In this document: in pieces, positions 51,839 through 62,780 of the stretch
Numbering within the stretch: the stretch's first letter is position 1
Layout: every line of letters starts with the position of its first letter
Assembly: GCA_035623275.1 (NCBI GenBank)
Contig: DASPTT010000083.1
Coordinates: forward strand, 1-64,000
DNA: 64,000 nucleotides
Source of the DNA: DASPTT01 sp035623275
GTDB taxonomy: Bacteria > Actinomycetota > Acidimicrobiia > Acidimicrobiales > UBA8190
Direction: 5' to 3'
Notes under the pieces: generated by a model
Seen by the model: the letters and a program-made list of their open reading frames with translations, nothing else
Database searches by the model: none
What the model was told of the DNA's origin: nothing
Made by a program: the position numbers and the translations under genes

Positions 51839-52873
51839 TCAGCCGGCCAGGGGAAGGCGCAGGTCGGGGTCCGCGCCCAGCTCCAGGGGGCTCGGGCCCA
51901 CCGCCTGGAGCTGCCACCACCCCGCGGCCGCCACCATGGCCGCGTTGTCCGTGCACATGGCCCGGCTGGGCAGGAAGGCGGGCACCCCCAGTTCGGCGCA
52001 CGTGGCCTCGACGGCGGCCCGCAGGGGCCCGTTGGCGGCCACCCCGCCGGCCAGGCACACCCCCCGGGCGCCGATGCGCTCGGCGGCGCGCACGGTCTTG
52101 GCCACCAGCACCTCCACCACCGCGGCCTGGAACGACGCGGCCACATCCTCGTTGGTCGCCTCGGGGTGGGCACGCACGGCGCGCACCACGGCGGTCTTGA
52201 GCCCGCTGAAGGAGAGGTCCAGCCCGTCCTCGAGCATGGCCCGGGGGAAGTCGAAGGCCTCGGGGTCGCCGTGCTCGGCCGCCCGCTCCATGGCCGGGCC
52301 CCCGGGGTAGCCGAGGCCGAGGAATCGGGCCACCTTGTCGAACGCCTCGCCCGCGGCGTCGTCGAGGGTCGCCCCGAGCAGCGAGTAGCGGCCGGGCCCG
52401 GCCATCGACACCACCATGGTGTGGCCCCCCGAGACGAGCAGGACGGCCAGCGGCCACTCGAGGCCGGGGTGGTCCAACAAGGCGGCGAAGAGGTGACCCT
52501 CGAGGTGGTTGACCCCGACGAAGGGCACGTCCCAGGCGAGGGCCAGGGCCTTGGCCTCGCTCACGCCGACGAGCAGCGAGCCCATGAGGCCGGGGCCCAC
52601 CGTGGCGGCCACCGCCGCGGGGTGGGCCGATCCGGGACCCGGGCCGAGCCCCGCGCGCCGAAGGGCGTCGGCCACCACCGGCGTGAGCAGCTCCAGGTGG
52701 GCGCGCCCGGCCAGCTCGGGGACCACACCCCCGTAGGCGGCGTGCAGGTCGACCTGGCTGGAGACGACCGACGACAGGACGGTGCGCCCGCCGCCGACCA
52801 CGGCGGCGGCCGTCTCGTCGCACGACGTCTCGATGCCGAGCACGGTGTCCGAGGGTGCCGCCTGCACGCTCAT
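51839..52873 (-). CDS. tsaD: tRNA threonylcarbamoyladenosine transferase subunit TsaD
   Basis: The 344-residue ASKHA-fold enzyme transfers threonylcarbamoyl to A37 of tRNA. ETSCDETAAAVV, the metal-binding HLEGHLFAAL, SGGHTMVV and GGVAANGPLR are typical. Its ATG overlaps the rimI stop (ATGA). It forms a complex with TsaB and TsaE, both encoded upstream in the same operon. Confidence 0.96.
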   Translation of the reverse strand: MSVQAAPSDTVLGIETSCDETAAAVVGGGRTVLSSVVSSQVDLHAAYGGVVPELAGRAHLELLTPVVADALRRAGLGPGPGSAHPAAVAATVGPGLMGSLLVGVSEAKALALAWDVPFVGVNHLEGHLFAALLDHPGLEWPLAVLLVSGGHTMVVSMAGPGRYSLLGATLDDAAGEAFDKVARFLGLGYPGGPAMERAAEHGDPEAFDFPRAMLEDGLDLSFSGLKTAVVRAVRAHPEATNEDVAASFQAAVVEVLVAKTVRAAERIGARGVCLAGGVAANGPLRAAVEATCAELGVPAFLPSRAMCTDNAAMVAAAGWWQLQAVGPSPLELGADPDLRLPLAG

Positions 52874-53424
52874 CGCCTCGCCGCCAGACGCGCCTCGATG
52901 GCGTCGAGGCGCGCCGCGTAGCGCTCGGAGCCCACGTCGTTGGCCCACATGACGATGGCGTCCTCACCCGTCTCGGCGTAATAGTTGCGCCGCACGCCCA
53001 CCGGCGCGAAGCCGAACTCGTCGTAGAGGGCCTGCGCGCCGGTGTTGCCGGTGCGCACCTCCAGTGTGAGGTTGCGCACGCCGAGGGACGGCGCGACGCG
53101 GGCCAGGTCCAGCAGCAACGTGGCGCCGATGCCCTGGCGGTGCCAGGGCGGGTCGACGGTGAGGGTGGTCACGTGCCCCTCGTCGTCCACCAGCATGAGG
53201 CCCGAGTACCCGGCCACCATGGGCCCGATGGTGGCCACCATGTAGCGGCGGGTGGCCCGCTGGGCCAGCTCGGAGAGGAAGAGCGCTGCCGACCAGGGGC
53301 GCGGGTAGCACTCCTCCTCGATGCGCACCACCGAGCGCAGGTGGCGCCGGCGCATGCGCACGATGCGCACCGCCCCGAGGACGTGCTCGTACTCCGCGTC
53401 GGCCGAGTGGTCGTCCTTGGTCAC
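52870..53424 (-). CDS. rimI: Ribosomal-protein N-acetyltransferase RimI
   Basis: The 184-residue GNAT acetyltransferase has the acetyl-CoA loop RQGIGATLLLDL and the C-terminal NTGAQALYDEFGF with the FxxVGVRRNYY tail typical of RimI. It acetylates the N-terminus of S18, and may acetylate other proteins. The GTG overlaps the tsaB stop. Its place between tsaB and tsaD is conserved in actinobacteria. Confidence 0.93.
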   Translation of the reverse strand: MTKDDHSADAEYEHVLGAVRIVRMRRRHLRSVVRIEEECYPRPWSAALFLSELAQRATRRYMVATIGPMVAGYSGLMLVDDEGHVTTLTVDPPWHRQGIGATLLLDLARVAPSLGVRNLTLEVRTGNTGAQALYDEFGFAPVGVRRNYYAETGEDAIVMWANDVGSERYAARLDAIEARLAARR

Positions 53425-54152
53425 GACGGGGCCTCCGCGTGCGGGCGCGTGGCGCGAGTCTCCCAGTTGATGCGCGCGTCCGCCTCGCGCAGGTAGTGCG
53501 CGCCGATGGCGCCACCCTCGACCCACTCGCCTGTCGCGGCACGCGCCAGGGCCGTGCGGGCCAGCGTCGCGACCGGCGGGTGGGCCAGCGCGGGACCGGC
53601 CACCTCCAGCCCGGGCACCGAGGCGAGCAGACCCTCGTAGCGCAGCGCGCCGTCGCCCAGGGCCAGTGCCGGGCGCCCGTGGAAGGCCAGCGCCTCGGCC
53701 AGCACCTCGGGCGAGCCGATCGTCGGGGTCGCGCACTCGACCAGGCCGGCGCCGTCGACCTCGTAGCGGGCCGAGAAGACCTCGCCGCGGCGGGCGTCGA
53801 CGACGGGGACGACCAGGCGGCCGCCTGCGCCGCCCTCCTCGGCCACGGCGCCGGCCAGGATCTCCAGGCTGGTCACCCCCACCACCGGGATCTCGAGCGC
53901 GAAGGCGAGCGCCTTGACCGTCGCCACCCCCACCCGGAGGCCGGTGAACAGGCCCGGTCCGACGTCCACGGCCAGCGCGTCGATCTCCCTCAGGGTCACG
54001 CCCGCCTCGGCGCACACCGAAGCGACGAAGGGCGCGATGCGCTCGGCATGGTGGCGGCGCTCGGTGGTGACGGCCGACGCCAGCACGCCGTCCTCCCCGG
54101 CCAGGGCCACGGCCGCCGCGTCGGTGGCGCTCTCCACCGCGAGGACCAGCAC
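53421..54152 (-). CDS. tsaB: tRNA threonylcarbamoyladenosine biosynthesis subunit TsaB
   Basis: The 243-residue ASKHA-fold pseudo-enzyme partner of TsaD starts LVLAVESATDAAAVAL and has VGPGLFTGLRVGVATVKAL. It stabilises TsaD and lacks the metal-binding HxxxH. It is in the usual place between tsaE and rimI. Start GTG at 54152; a ten-base gap separates it from tsaE. Confidence 0.93.
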   Translation of the reverse strand: MLVLAVESATDAAAVALAGEDGVLASAVTTERRHHAERIAPFVASVCAEAGVTLREIDALAVDVGPGLFTGLRVGVATVKALAFALEIPVVGVTSLEILAGAVAEEGGAGGRLVVPVVDARRGEVFSARYEVDGAGLVECATPTIGSPEVLAEALAFHGRPALALGDGALRYEGLLASVPGLEVAGPALAHPPVATLARTALARAATGEWVEGGAIGAHYLREADARINWETRATRPHAEAPS

Positions 54153-54162
54153 GGCGCGACCC

Positions 54163-54792
54163 CTACCCCGCCCCGCCGCGCCCCGAGGCCGCCGGCGCCG
54201 CGGCCCTCGAGCCGGCCCAGGGCGCGAGCGCCTCCGCCAACGCCCCCGCCCGCGCCGCCCAGGATCCCGCCGGCGTCACCCGCAGGTGCCGGCGCGTCGC
54301 CTCCGCGCCCTCCTCGCCGCCGTCGCCGTCCCCGCCCGTGACGGAGGCGATGCTGATGACGAGGACGTCGGGCCCGATCACCGGCGCCGCCGCCTCGCCC
54401 CACTCGACGACGGCCACTGCGGCGTCCTCTACCAGCTCGCCGAGCCCCAGCTCGACCACCTCGCGCAGGTGCTCGAGCCGGTAGAGGTCCGCGTGCAGCA
54501 TGGTGCGCAGCGGCCCGGGGCCGTCGGGGTCCCCGGCACGCGGCCCGCAGGGCAGGTGCCGCACCAGCGTGAAGGTCGGGCTCGTGACCTGCTCGCGCAC
54601 CCCGAGGCCGGCGGCCAGGCCCTGGGCCAGCACGGTCTTGCCCGCCCCCAGGTCACCCGACACGAGCAGGACGTCGCCGGGACGAAGCAGGCGCGCCAGT
54701 GCGGCGCCGAGAGCGCGCGTGTCCTGGGGCCCCGTCGTGAAGGCCTCCAGCGCGCCGGCACCGGGCGCAGCGGGGCGAGGCGGGGCGGTCAC
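54163..54792 (-). CDS. tsaE: tRNA threonylcarbamoyladenosine biosynthesis ATPase TsaE
   Basis: The 209-residue P-loop ATPase has Walker A SGDLGAGKTVLAQGL, TSPTFTLV and HADLYRL. It resets the TsaB-TsaD complex. The core (about 20-150) is normal; a C-terminal extension of about 60 Ala/Gly/Arg-rich residues goes beyond the usual 150-170. The GTG overlaps the stop of the DNA-glycosylase gene (GTGA). Confidence 0.93.
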   Translation of the reverse strand: MTAPPRPAAPGAGALEAFTTGPQDTRALGAALARLLRPGDVLLVSGDLGAGKTVLAQGLAAGLGVREQVTSPTFTLVRHLPCGPRAGDPDGPGPLRTMLHADLYRLEHLREVVELGLGELVEDAAVAVVEWGEAAAPVIGPDVLVISIASVTGGDGDGGEEGAEATRRHLRVTPAGSWAARAGALAEALAPWAGSRAAAPAASGRGGAG

Positions 54793-55352
54793 GGCGCCCC
54801 GCCCTGGAGGAGCTGCTTGGCCAGCACGAAGTCCGCGCGCATCTCGGCGAGGACCTCGCCGCCGCCGCGCAGCGCCGCCGCGGGGTGGTAGGTCGGGACC
54901 AGGTGCCCGTGGCGGAAGGGATAGGCCCGCCCGCGCACGCGGCGGATGCCGTCGCCGGTGGCGAGCAGGAGCTTGGTGGCGAAGTTGCCGAGGGTGACCA
55001 CGACCGCGGGGTCGATGCACCCGAGCTGGGCCTCCAGGTAGGGACGGCAGGCGTCGATCTCCTCGGGCCTCGGGTCACGGTTGCCCGGGGGCCGGCACTT
55101 GACCACGTTGGCGATGTAGCAGGTGCTGCGGTCGATCCCGATCTCCTGGGCCATGAGCTTGTCGAGCAGCTTCCCCGACCGGCCGACGAATGGCTCGCCG
55201 GCGAGGTCCTCGTCGCGGCCGGGACCCTCGCCGACGAACATGAGGCGCGCCCCGGGGTCCCCCACCCCGAAGACGACCTGGGTGCGGCCCGCGGCCAGCG
55301 CGCAGCGGGTGCATCCGAGGGCCTCGGCCCGGACATCGGCGAGCGTGCCCAC
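54789..55352 (-). CDS. Family 4 uracil-DNA glycosylase
   Basis: The 187-residue Fe-S glycosylase removes uracil from DNA. Four cluster cysteines C14, C17, C86, C102 sit in the family spacing (CxxC, then KCRPPGNRDP and C), with GEGPGRDED (active loop) and YHPAAAL. Start GTG at 55352. It lies inside the alr-tsaE stretch, where many actinobacteria have no glycosylase, so insertion of a repair gene is inferred. Confidence 0.92.
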   Translation of the reverse strand: MGTLADVRAEALGCTRCALAAGRTQVVFGVGDPGARLMFVGEGPGRDEDLAGEPFVGRSGKLLDKLMAQEIGIDRSTCYIANVVKCRPPGNRDPRPEEIDACRPYLEAQLGCIDPAVVVTLGNFATKLLLATGDGIRRVRGRAYPFRHGHLVPTYHPAAALRGGGEVLAEMRADFVLAKQLLQGGAP

Positions 55353-55439
55353 CGCGGCATGGTACCGCCGGGCCCCGGCGATGCCGCCGGGCCGGCCTCT
55401 GGGGAACCGGGCCGCCTGCGCGGCGGCAGGCCGGCGCCC

Positions 55440-56477
55440 TCAGCGCACCTTGGCCGAGAACTCGTCGAGCAGCCGGGAGAACTCGTGGGGGCGCTCCAGC
55501 ATGGGCTGGTGCCCGCAGCGGGCCAGTTCCACCAGCTCGGCGTTGGCCAGCCCGCCGGCCAGGCGCAGGCTCTGGCGCGGCGGGATCACGCGGTCGTGGG
55601 TGCCCACGACGACGAGGGTGGGCAGCTCGACGGCCCCGAGACGGCCGGACACGTCGTAGGCGACGAGCGAGGGCAGCAGCTCGGCGAACACCCGCGCCGA
55701 ATTCGTGCTGTGCATGCGCTCGACGAATTCGACCTGCGCGCCCGACGCGTCGGCGCCGAAGCCCAGGCGGCTGACCCACCAGCGCAGGTCCTGCGACGGG
55801 AGCCCGTGCACGCCACGGCGCTCGGCGGCCAGCACCACGCGCGACGACAGGTCGCCTCCGAGGCGCGCCAGCGCGGGCGACAGGGCGGTGACGGGACCCG
55901 CCGTCGTCGAGACCAGCCCCAGGCCGCGCACACGCCGGGCCAGGGCGTCGGGCGGCGTGTCCAGCGCCAGCCGGAGCACCGTCATGCCGCCCAGCGAGTG
56001 GCCCACGAGCAGCGCGCCCTCCACCTCCAGGCGCTCGAGCACCGCCCACAGGTCGGCCGACAGGCGGCCGAGCGCGTCGGCGGGCCCGGGTCCCTCGTCC
56101 GTACGGAAGCGCCGGGCCCCGAGGACCGACTGGCCGTGCCCCGACAGGTCGACGGTGACTACCCGATGGTGCTCGCCCAGGTCGTGCAGCTGGTGCACCC
56201 AGACGGCCGAGGACAGCATGAGCCCGTGCACGAGGACGACGGGCGGGCCCACGCCGCGCTCCATGGCGTGCAGCCGGCCCCCGTCGGGGACGTCGACGTC
56301 GTGGTGGACGAGGTCGCCCGGCAGGACGAGGTCGGGTTCCCCCAGGGCCACGTCCCGAGCGGCGCGGCGCACCACGCGGTGCTCCAGGGCCCAGGCGGCC
56401 GCGGCCACCGCCCCCAGTCCCAGGCCCAGCGCGATCCGCGCCCCGGGCCGGTGCCTGCCGCCGGTGCGCGCCGTCAT
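55440..56477 (-). CDS. Alpha/beta-hydrolase, membrane-anchored
   Basis: The 345-residue protein has a short basic N-terminus and a membrane segment (about 14-32), then an alpha/beta-hydrolase fold: VLVHGLMLSS (oxyanion), nucleophile elbow GHSLGGM, late Asp in TLVVVGTHDRVIP and His in ARCGHQPMLE. The catalytic triad looks complete. Substrate is unknown. ATG overlaps the alr stop. This hydrolase next to alr and tsaE is a standard actinobacterial arrangement. Confidence 0.9.
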   Translation of the reverse strand: MTARTGGRHRPGARIALGLGLGAVAAAAWALEHRVVRRAARDVALGEPDLVLPGDLVHHDVDVPDGGRLHAMERGVGPPVVLVHGLMLSSAVWVHQLHDLGEHHRVVTVDLSGHGQSVLGARRFRTDEGPGPADALGRLSADLWAVLERLEVEGALLVGHSLGGMTVLRLALDTPPDALARRVRGLGLVSTTAGPVTALSPALARLGGDLSSRVVLAAERRGVHGLPSQDLRWWVSRLGFGADASGAQVEFVERMHSTNSARVFAELLPSLVAYDVSGRLGAVELPTLVVVGTHDRVIPPRQSLRLAGGLANAELVELARCGHQPMLERPHEFSRLLDEFSAKVR

Positions 56478-57673
56478 GCGCCGGCGCCGCCCGCCCGGTC
56501 GCCATCGGCCTCGCGGTCGACCACCACCCGCGGGACGCGCGGCCCGATGCCGCAGAGCACCTCGTAGCTGATGGTGCCGAGGGCGTCGGCCCAGTCGCCC
56601 GCCGCCAGGGACTCGGCGCCCTGGCGGCCGATGAGCACCACCTCGTCGCCCACCGCGACGGGCGCGTCGGGGCCGCAGTCCACCACGATCTGGTCCATGG
56701 TCACCGTCCCCGCCAGCGGGCAGCGCCGGCCGCCCACGAGCACCGTGCCGCCCACGTCGAACCATCGGCGTGGGACGCCGTCGGCGTAGCCCACGGGCAC
56801 GGTCGCCACGGTGGCGTCCGCGGGCAGGGGCCGGCGCCGGCCGTAGGAGGGGGACTCGCCGGCCCGAAGCCGGCGCACGAACGAGACACGCGCCTTGAAC
56901 GCCAGCACGGGACGCAGCCCGACGCCCGCGGCCCGCAGCATCTCGGCGACCGCCGGCGAGGGCGCCTCGCCGTAGAGGGCGATGCCGCAGCGCACCATGT
57001 CGAGGCGCGCCGCGGGGTGGGCGACGGCGCCGGCCGAGTTGGCCGCGTGCGCCATGGGGGCCGGGATGCCGGCGGCGGCCAGGGCGTCGCGCACCTCTGC
57101 GAAACGCCGCAGCTGCTCCGCCGTGTACGCCCGGTCGGCCTCCTCGAGGGACTCGGCGACGGCCAGGTGCGTCCACAGCGCCTCGAAGGTCAGCCCGGGG
57201 GCGTCGCGCACAGCCGACACGACCTTGAGGACGTCGTCGACGTCCGCGCCGACCCGGTGCATCCCGGTGTCGACCTTCACGTGCACCCCCACCGGCGCGG
57301 GCGCGAGGCGCGCCGCGTCCTCCAGGGCGCGCACACCCTCGAGCGAGTACAGCGTGGGGGTGAGCGACGCGGCGACGAGCTCGTCCATCGCCTCGGGCGG
57401 CGGTTCGGAGAGGACGAGCACGGGGGCATCGATCCCCGCGGCGCGCAGCGCCGCCCCCTCCTCGACCAGGGCCACGGCCAGCCAGGTGGCACCACCGTCG
57501 AGGGCAGCCCGCGCCACCGCGGGCGCACCGTGCCCGTAGCCGTCGGCCTTCACCACCGCGCACAGCCGAGCCGGCGCGGCCACCCCGGCCAGGACGCGGG
57601 CGTTGTGGCGCACGGCGGCCACGTCGATCTCGGCCCAGGCCCCGCGTCCGGCGGCGCCTTCGCGCTCACCCAC
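56474..57673 (-). CDS. alr: Alanine racemase
   Basis: The 399-residue PLP enzyme makes D-Ala for peptidoglycan. The PLP lysine is in VVKADGYGHG; VKVDTGMHRVG, CGIALYGEAP and PVGYADGVPR (second catalytic Tyr) follow. GTG at 57673 gives an N-terminus VGEREGAAGRGAWAEID and overlaps the upstream nnr gene by eight bases. The protein is a little longer than usual at the N-terminus. Confidence 0.95.
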   Translation of the reverse strand: MGEREGAAGRGAWAEIDVAAVRHNARVLAGVAAPARLCAVVKADGYGHGAPAVARAALDGGATWLAVALVEEGAALRAAGIDAPVLVLSEPPPEAMDELVAASLTPTLYSLEGVRALEDAARLAPAPVGVHVKVDTGMHRVGADVDDVLKVVSAVRDAPGLTFEALWTHLAVAESLEEADRAYTAEQLRRFAEVRDALAAAGIPAPMAHAANSAGAVAHPAARLDMVRCGIALYGEAPSPAVAEMLRAAGVGLRPVLAFKARVSFVRRLRAGESPSYGRRRPLPADATVATVPVGYADGVPRRWFDVGGTVLVGGRRCPLAGTVTMDQIVVDCGPDAPVAVGDEVVLIGRQGAESLAAGDWADALGTISYEVLCGIGPRVPRVVVDREADGDRAGGAGA

Positions 57674-59048
57674 GCCGGGCCCCCGACAGCCACCGGCCGA
57701 CCAGGTCGGCGAGGTCGCCGGCGACGAGGCCCTCCGACGGCCCCAGCGCCGCCGCCGCCCCGTGGACATGGGCGGCCAGCGCGGCCGCCTGCAGGGGGGC
57801 GAGGCCCCGGGCCACGAACGCGCCGATGGCCCCGGCGAGCACGTCGCCCGTGCCGGCGGTGGCCAGGCGCGGCGACCCGGACGTCACCAGCAGGACCTCG
57901 GACCCGGGCGCGGCCACCACGGTGGTGGGGCCCTTGCGCAGCACCACCGCGCCGAGGGTCTCGGCCGCCCGGCGCGTCTCGGCGATGCGGTCGTCACCGG
58001 GGTCGCGCCCCGTGAGCCGGGCGAACTCACCGTCGTGGGGGGTGAGGACGGGCGTGGCCCGGGCCGAAGCCAGGGCGCGCACCGCGTCGGCGCCCGAGCC
58101 CAGGGCGTAGAGGCCGTCCGCGTCGACGACCAGGGGGACGGGCGAGCCCGCCACCAGCACACGCAGCGCGTCTGCCGTCCGAGGGTCCCGGCCGAGCCCG
58201 GGGCCGACGACGATCGCCTTGCAACGCCCCGCCATGGCCAGCGCGTCGTCGGCCCAGGCGTGCTCGGGCAGGACCACGCCCACCGCCTCGCCCGAGGGGA
58301 GCTCGCCGCCGCTGGCGCCGGGCACGCCGAGCCGTACCATCCCCGCGCCGGCGCGGTAGGCGGCGTGCGCACACAGGCCCGCGGCACCGGTCATCCCGGG
58401 GCTCCCCGCCACCACCGCCACGGCGGAGACCCACTTGTGCGCGCCCCGCGGGCGCGGGGGGAGCGAGGCGGCCACGTCCGCGTCCTCCACCAGCGCCATG
58501 CGCGGGCGCCCGATGTCGATGCCGATGTCCGCCACCTCCACCCGTCCGGCCAGGAGCGGGCCGTCGCCCTGGAGCAGGCCGGGCTTCAAGGCGGCGAAGG
58601 TCACTGTGCAGTCGGCCCGCAGCGGCTCGCCGCAGGCCCTGCCCGTGTCGCCGTCCACCCCCGAGGGGATGTCGGCTGCGAGCACCGGCACGCCGGCGGG
58701 CACGGAGGGGGCGACGTACTCGCCCCGGAAGCCTGTGCCGAAGGCGGCGTCGACGACCAGGTCGACCGCCCCCGCGGGGCCGATGCGGGCCGGGGCGTCG
58801 AGCGCGTCGACCACGACCACCCGCGCCCCGCGCCGGCGCAGCACCTCGGCGGCCACCTTGCCGTCGGCGCCGTTGTTGCCCTTGCCGGCGACGACCACGA
58901 CGCGCCGCCCGTAGGCACCCCCCATGATGGCGAGCGCGTGGGTGGCCAGTGCCGTGCCGGCGCGCTCGACGAGCACGGCCTCGTCCACCTCGGCCAGCGC
59001 GGCCTTGTCGGCGGCGCGCATCTCCTCCACGGTGACGACGGGCCTCAC
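57666..59048 (-). CDS. nnr: Bifunctional NAD(P)HX epimerase/dehydratase
   Basis: The 460-residue repair enzyme has an N-terminal epimerase (VVAGKGNNGADGKVAAEVL, AADIPSGVDGDTG) and a C-terminal ribokinase-like dehydratase (GAHKWVSAVAVVAGSPGMTGA, ATAGTGDVLAG). It restores hydrated NADH and NADPH. GTG overlaps the acpS stop (GTGA). The fused form sits between acpS and alr in many actinobacteria. Confidence 0.95.
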   Translation of the reverse strand: MRPVVTVEEMRAADKAALAEVDEAVLVERAGTALATHALAIMGGAYGRRVVVVAGKGNNGADGKVAAEVLRRRGARVVVVDALDAPARIGPAGAVDLVVDAAFGTGFRGEYVAPSVPAGVPVLAADIPSGVDGDTGRACGEPLRADCTVTFAALKPGLLQGDGPLLAGRVEVADIGIDIGRPRMALVEDADVAASLPPRPRGAHKWVSAVAVVAGSPGMTGAAGLCAHAAYRAGAGMVRLGVPGASGGELPSGEAVGVVLPEHAWADDALAMAGRCKAIVVGPGLGRDPRTADALRVLVAGSPVPLVVDADGLYALGSGADAVRALASARATPVLTPHDGEFARLTGRDPGDDRIAETRRAAETLGAVVLRKGPTTVVAAPGSEVLLVTSGSPRLATAGTGDVLAGAIGAFVARGLAPLQAAALAAHVHGAAAALGPSEGLVAGDLADLVGRWLSGARRG

Positions 59049-59470
59049 GGACGTGGCCCTGCCTCGGCGACCACGCTGGCCACGGCCACCGTCGCGGTGT
59101 GCGTGAGGGACACGTGCCAGCGCGCCACCCCCTGGGCCGCGGCCAGCGCCGCGGCCCGGCCGTGGAGCGACAGGCGGGGCGCGCCGCTTTCGGTGCGCAC
59201 GACCTCGACGTCGTGGAAGCCCGCCCCGCCGAGTCCCACGCCCAGCGCCTTGAAGACCGCCTCCTTGGCCGCGAAGCGCGCCGCCAGGCGCGGCGCGGGG
59301 TCGGCGCCCCCGGCCGTGTCGTCCCGCTCGCCCGCGGTGAACACGCGCCCGAGGATGGCGGGCCGGCGCTCGAGCACGGCGCGGAAGCGGGCCACGTCGA
59401 CGGCGTCGATGCCGATGCCGCTCACGCTGGCGCCGCTCACGCTGGCGCCGCTCATGGTGGCGCCGCTCAT
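59045..59470 (-). CDS. acpS: Holo-[acyl-carrier-protein] synthase
   Basis: The enzyme attaches the phosphopantetheine arm to ACP. IGIDAVDVARFR (metal Asp) and RLAARFAAKEAVFKALG (catalytic Glu and Lys) are intact. The start is ambiguous: four start codons (ATG at 59470 and 59455, GTG at 59440 and 59425) sit at 15-base steps in a tandem repeat. The innermost GTG gives 126 residues, the normal length; the outermost, listed here, gives 141 with an MSGA-T/S repeat. No ribosome-binding site decides. Confidence 0.9.
   Translation of the reverse strand: MSGATMSGASVSGASVSGIGIDAVDVARFRAVLERRPAILGRVFTAGERDDTAGGADPAPRLAARFAAKEAVFKALGVGLGGAGFHDVEVVRTESGAPRLSLHGRAAALAAAQGVARWHVSLTHTATVAVASVVAEAGPRP
59414..59470. 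repeat. 15-bp in-frame tandem repeat of the acpS start codon
   Basis: Four 15-bp units, each beginning on the minus strand with A/GTG-AGC-GGC, start at 59470, 59455, 59440 and 59425. The fourth diverges after the GGC, running into the enzyme's own IGID sequence. Each unit supplies a possible start codon. Confidence 0.92.
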
Positions 59471-59501
59471 GCCGGTCCCGTGCTCGCCGGTCACCGGCTC
59501 G

Positions 59502-61355
<1,854 letters not shown>

Positions 61356-61364
61356 GGCCCCAGG

Positions 61365-62774
61365 CTAGGGCGCCGGTGCCGGGGAGGCGGCGCCGGGCAC
61401 CGCCCCGTGGTCGGCCTCGGCCACCGGCGCCGGGGGGCCCACCGCCTGGCCGACCGCCGCCACCAGGTCCTCGGCGATGCGGCGGGCGAGCTCCTCGGTC
61501 TGGGCCTCGACCATCACCCGGGCCAGGGGCTCGGTCCCGCTGGCCCGCAGCAGCACCCGTCCCCCGCCGCCGAGCTCGGCCTCGGCGCGCGCCCGCGCCT
61601 CGGCCACCGCGGCGTCGGCCACCGCCGCGGCCGGGTCGGCCACGGGCACGTTGACGAGCACCTGGGGCAGACGGCGCATCGAGGCGCCGGCCACGTCGGC
61701 CAACGGCCGGCCGTCGCGGCGCAGCAGGTCGAGGAGCATGAGGCCGGTGAGGATGCCGTCGCCCGTGGTGGACAGCTCGCGAAAGACGAGATGGCCCGAC
61801 TGCTCCCCACCGAGGCTCAGCCCGTCGGCGTCGAGCGCCTCGAGAACGTAGCGGTCGCCCACGGGGGTCTCGCGCACCGCGATCCCCCGCTCGGCCATGG
61901 CCAGGCGCAGGCCCAGGTTGGACATCACGGTGACCACGACGGTGTTGCCCGCCAGCCGCCCCCGCCCGGCCAGGTCGGCGGCAAACATGGCCAGGAGCTC
62001 GTCGCCCGAGACGAGGGTGCCGGTGTGGTCCACGGCCACGAGCCGGTCCGCGTCGCCGTCGAGCGCAAGGCCCAGCGCCGCGCCGGTCTCGACCACCGCC
62101 GCTGCCAGCCGCTCCGGGTGGGTCGAGCCCACCCCGTCGTTGATGTTGGTCCCGTCGGGATCGGCCCCGATCAGCTCGACACGCGCGCCGAGGCGCTCGA
62201 AGACCGCCGGCGCGGCGGCGTGGGCGGCGCCGTTGGCGCAGTCGAGCACCAGGTGGACGCCGGCGAGCGCGCCCGGCTCGAGCAGGCCGGCGAGGTGATC
62301 GACGTAGGCCTCGGCCACCTCGGGCTCGGCCCACATGCGGCCCACGCCGTGGCCGCTCGGGGGCAGGGGGCCGGGCGCGCCGGCCAGGATGCCCTCCAGC
62401 TCGGCCTCGATCGTCTTCTCCACCGCGTCGGGGAGCTTCACGCCGCCCGCCGCGAACAGCTTCACGCCGTTGTCGGTGAAGGGGTTGTGCGAGGCGGAGA
62501 CCATGGCCGCCGGCAGGGCGCGCTCGGCCGCCACCCAGGCCACGCCGGGCGTGGGGAGCACGCCCAGGTCGACCACGTCGGCCCCCTCGCTGGCCAGGCC
62601 CGCGCCGAACGCGGCCTGCAGCATGGGGCCCGAGAGCCGGGTGTCGCGCCCGACGAGGAAGGTGTGCGCGGGCAGCACGCGCGCCGCCGCCCGGCCGAGC
62701 GCCAGGACGAGCCCGGCGTCGAGTTCGACGTTGGCGACCCCGCGGATGCCGTCCGTGCCGAAGCGGACGCCCAC
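61365..62774 (-). CDS. glmM: Phosphoglucosamine mutase
   Basis: The 469-residue mutase converts GlcN-6-P to GlcN-1-P. The phosphoserine loop is SASHNPFTDNG, the metal-binding loop is DGDADR, the sugar loop is GGEQSGH and the phosphate loop is RASGTEP. A C-terminal Ala/Pro tail of about 25 residues lies beyond the usual end. The start is GTG at 62774, six bases after rpsI. Confidence 0.96.
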   Translation of the reverse strand: MGVRFGTDGIRGVANVELDAGLVLALGRAAARVLPAHTFLVGRDTRLSGPMLQAAFGAGLASEGADVVDLGVLPTPGVAWVAAERALPAAMVSASHNPFTDNGVKLFAAGGVKLPDAVEKTIEAELEGILAGAPGPLPPSGHGVGRMWAEPEVAEAYVDHLAGLLEPGALAGVHLVLDCANGAAHAAAPAVFERLGARVELIGADPDGTNINDGVGSTHPERLAAAVVETGAALGLALDGDADRLVAVDHTGTLVSGDELLAMFAADLAGRGRLAGNTVVVTVMSNLGLRLAMAERGIAVRETPVGDRYVLEALDADGLSLGGEQSGHLVFRELSTTGDGILTGLMLLDLLRRDGRPLADVAGASMRRLPQVLVNVPVADPAAAVADAAVAEARARAEAELGGGGRVLLRASGTEPLARVMVEAQTEELARRIAEDLVAAVGQAVGPPAPVAEADHGAVPGAASPAPAP

Positions 62775-62780
62775 CGCCGG

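Noticed and set aside
59471..59501. glmS or acpS-type riboswitch
   Set aside because: No conserved glmS ribozyme core or long structured leader is present at this junction; glmS starts nine bases after glmM.
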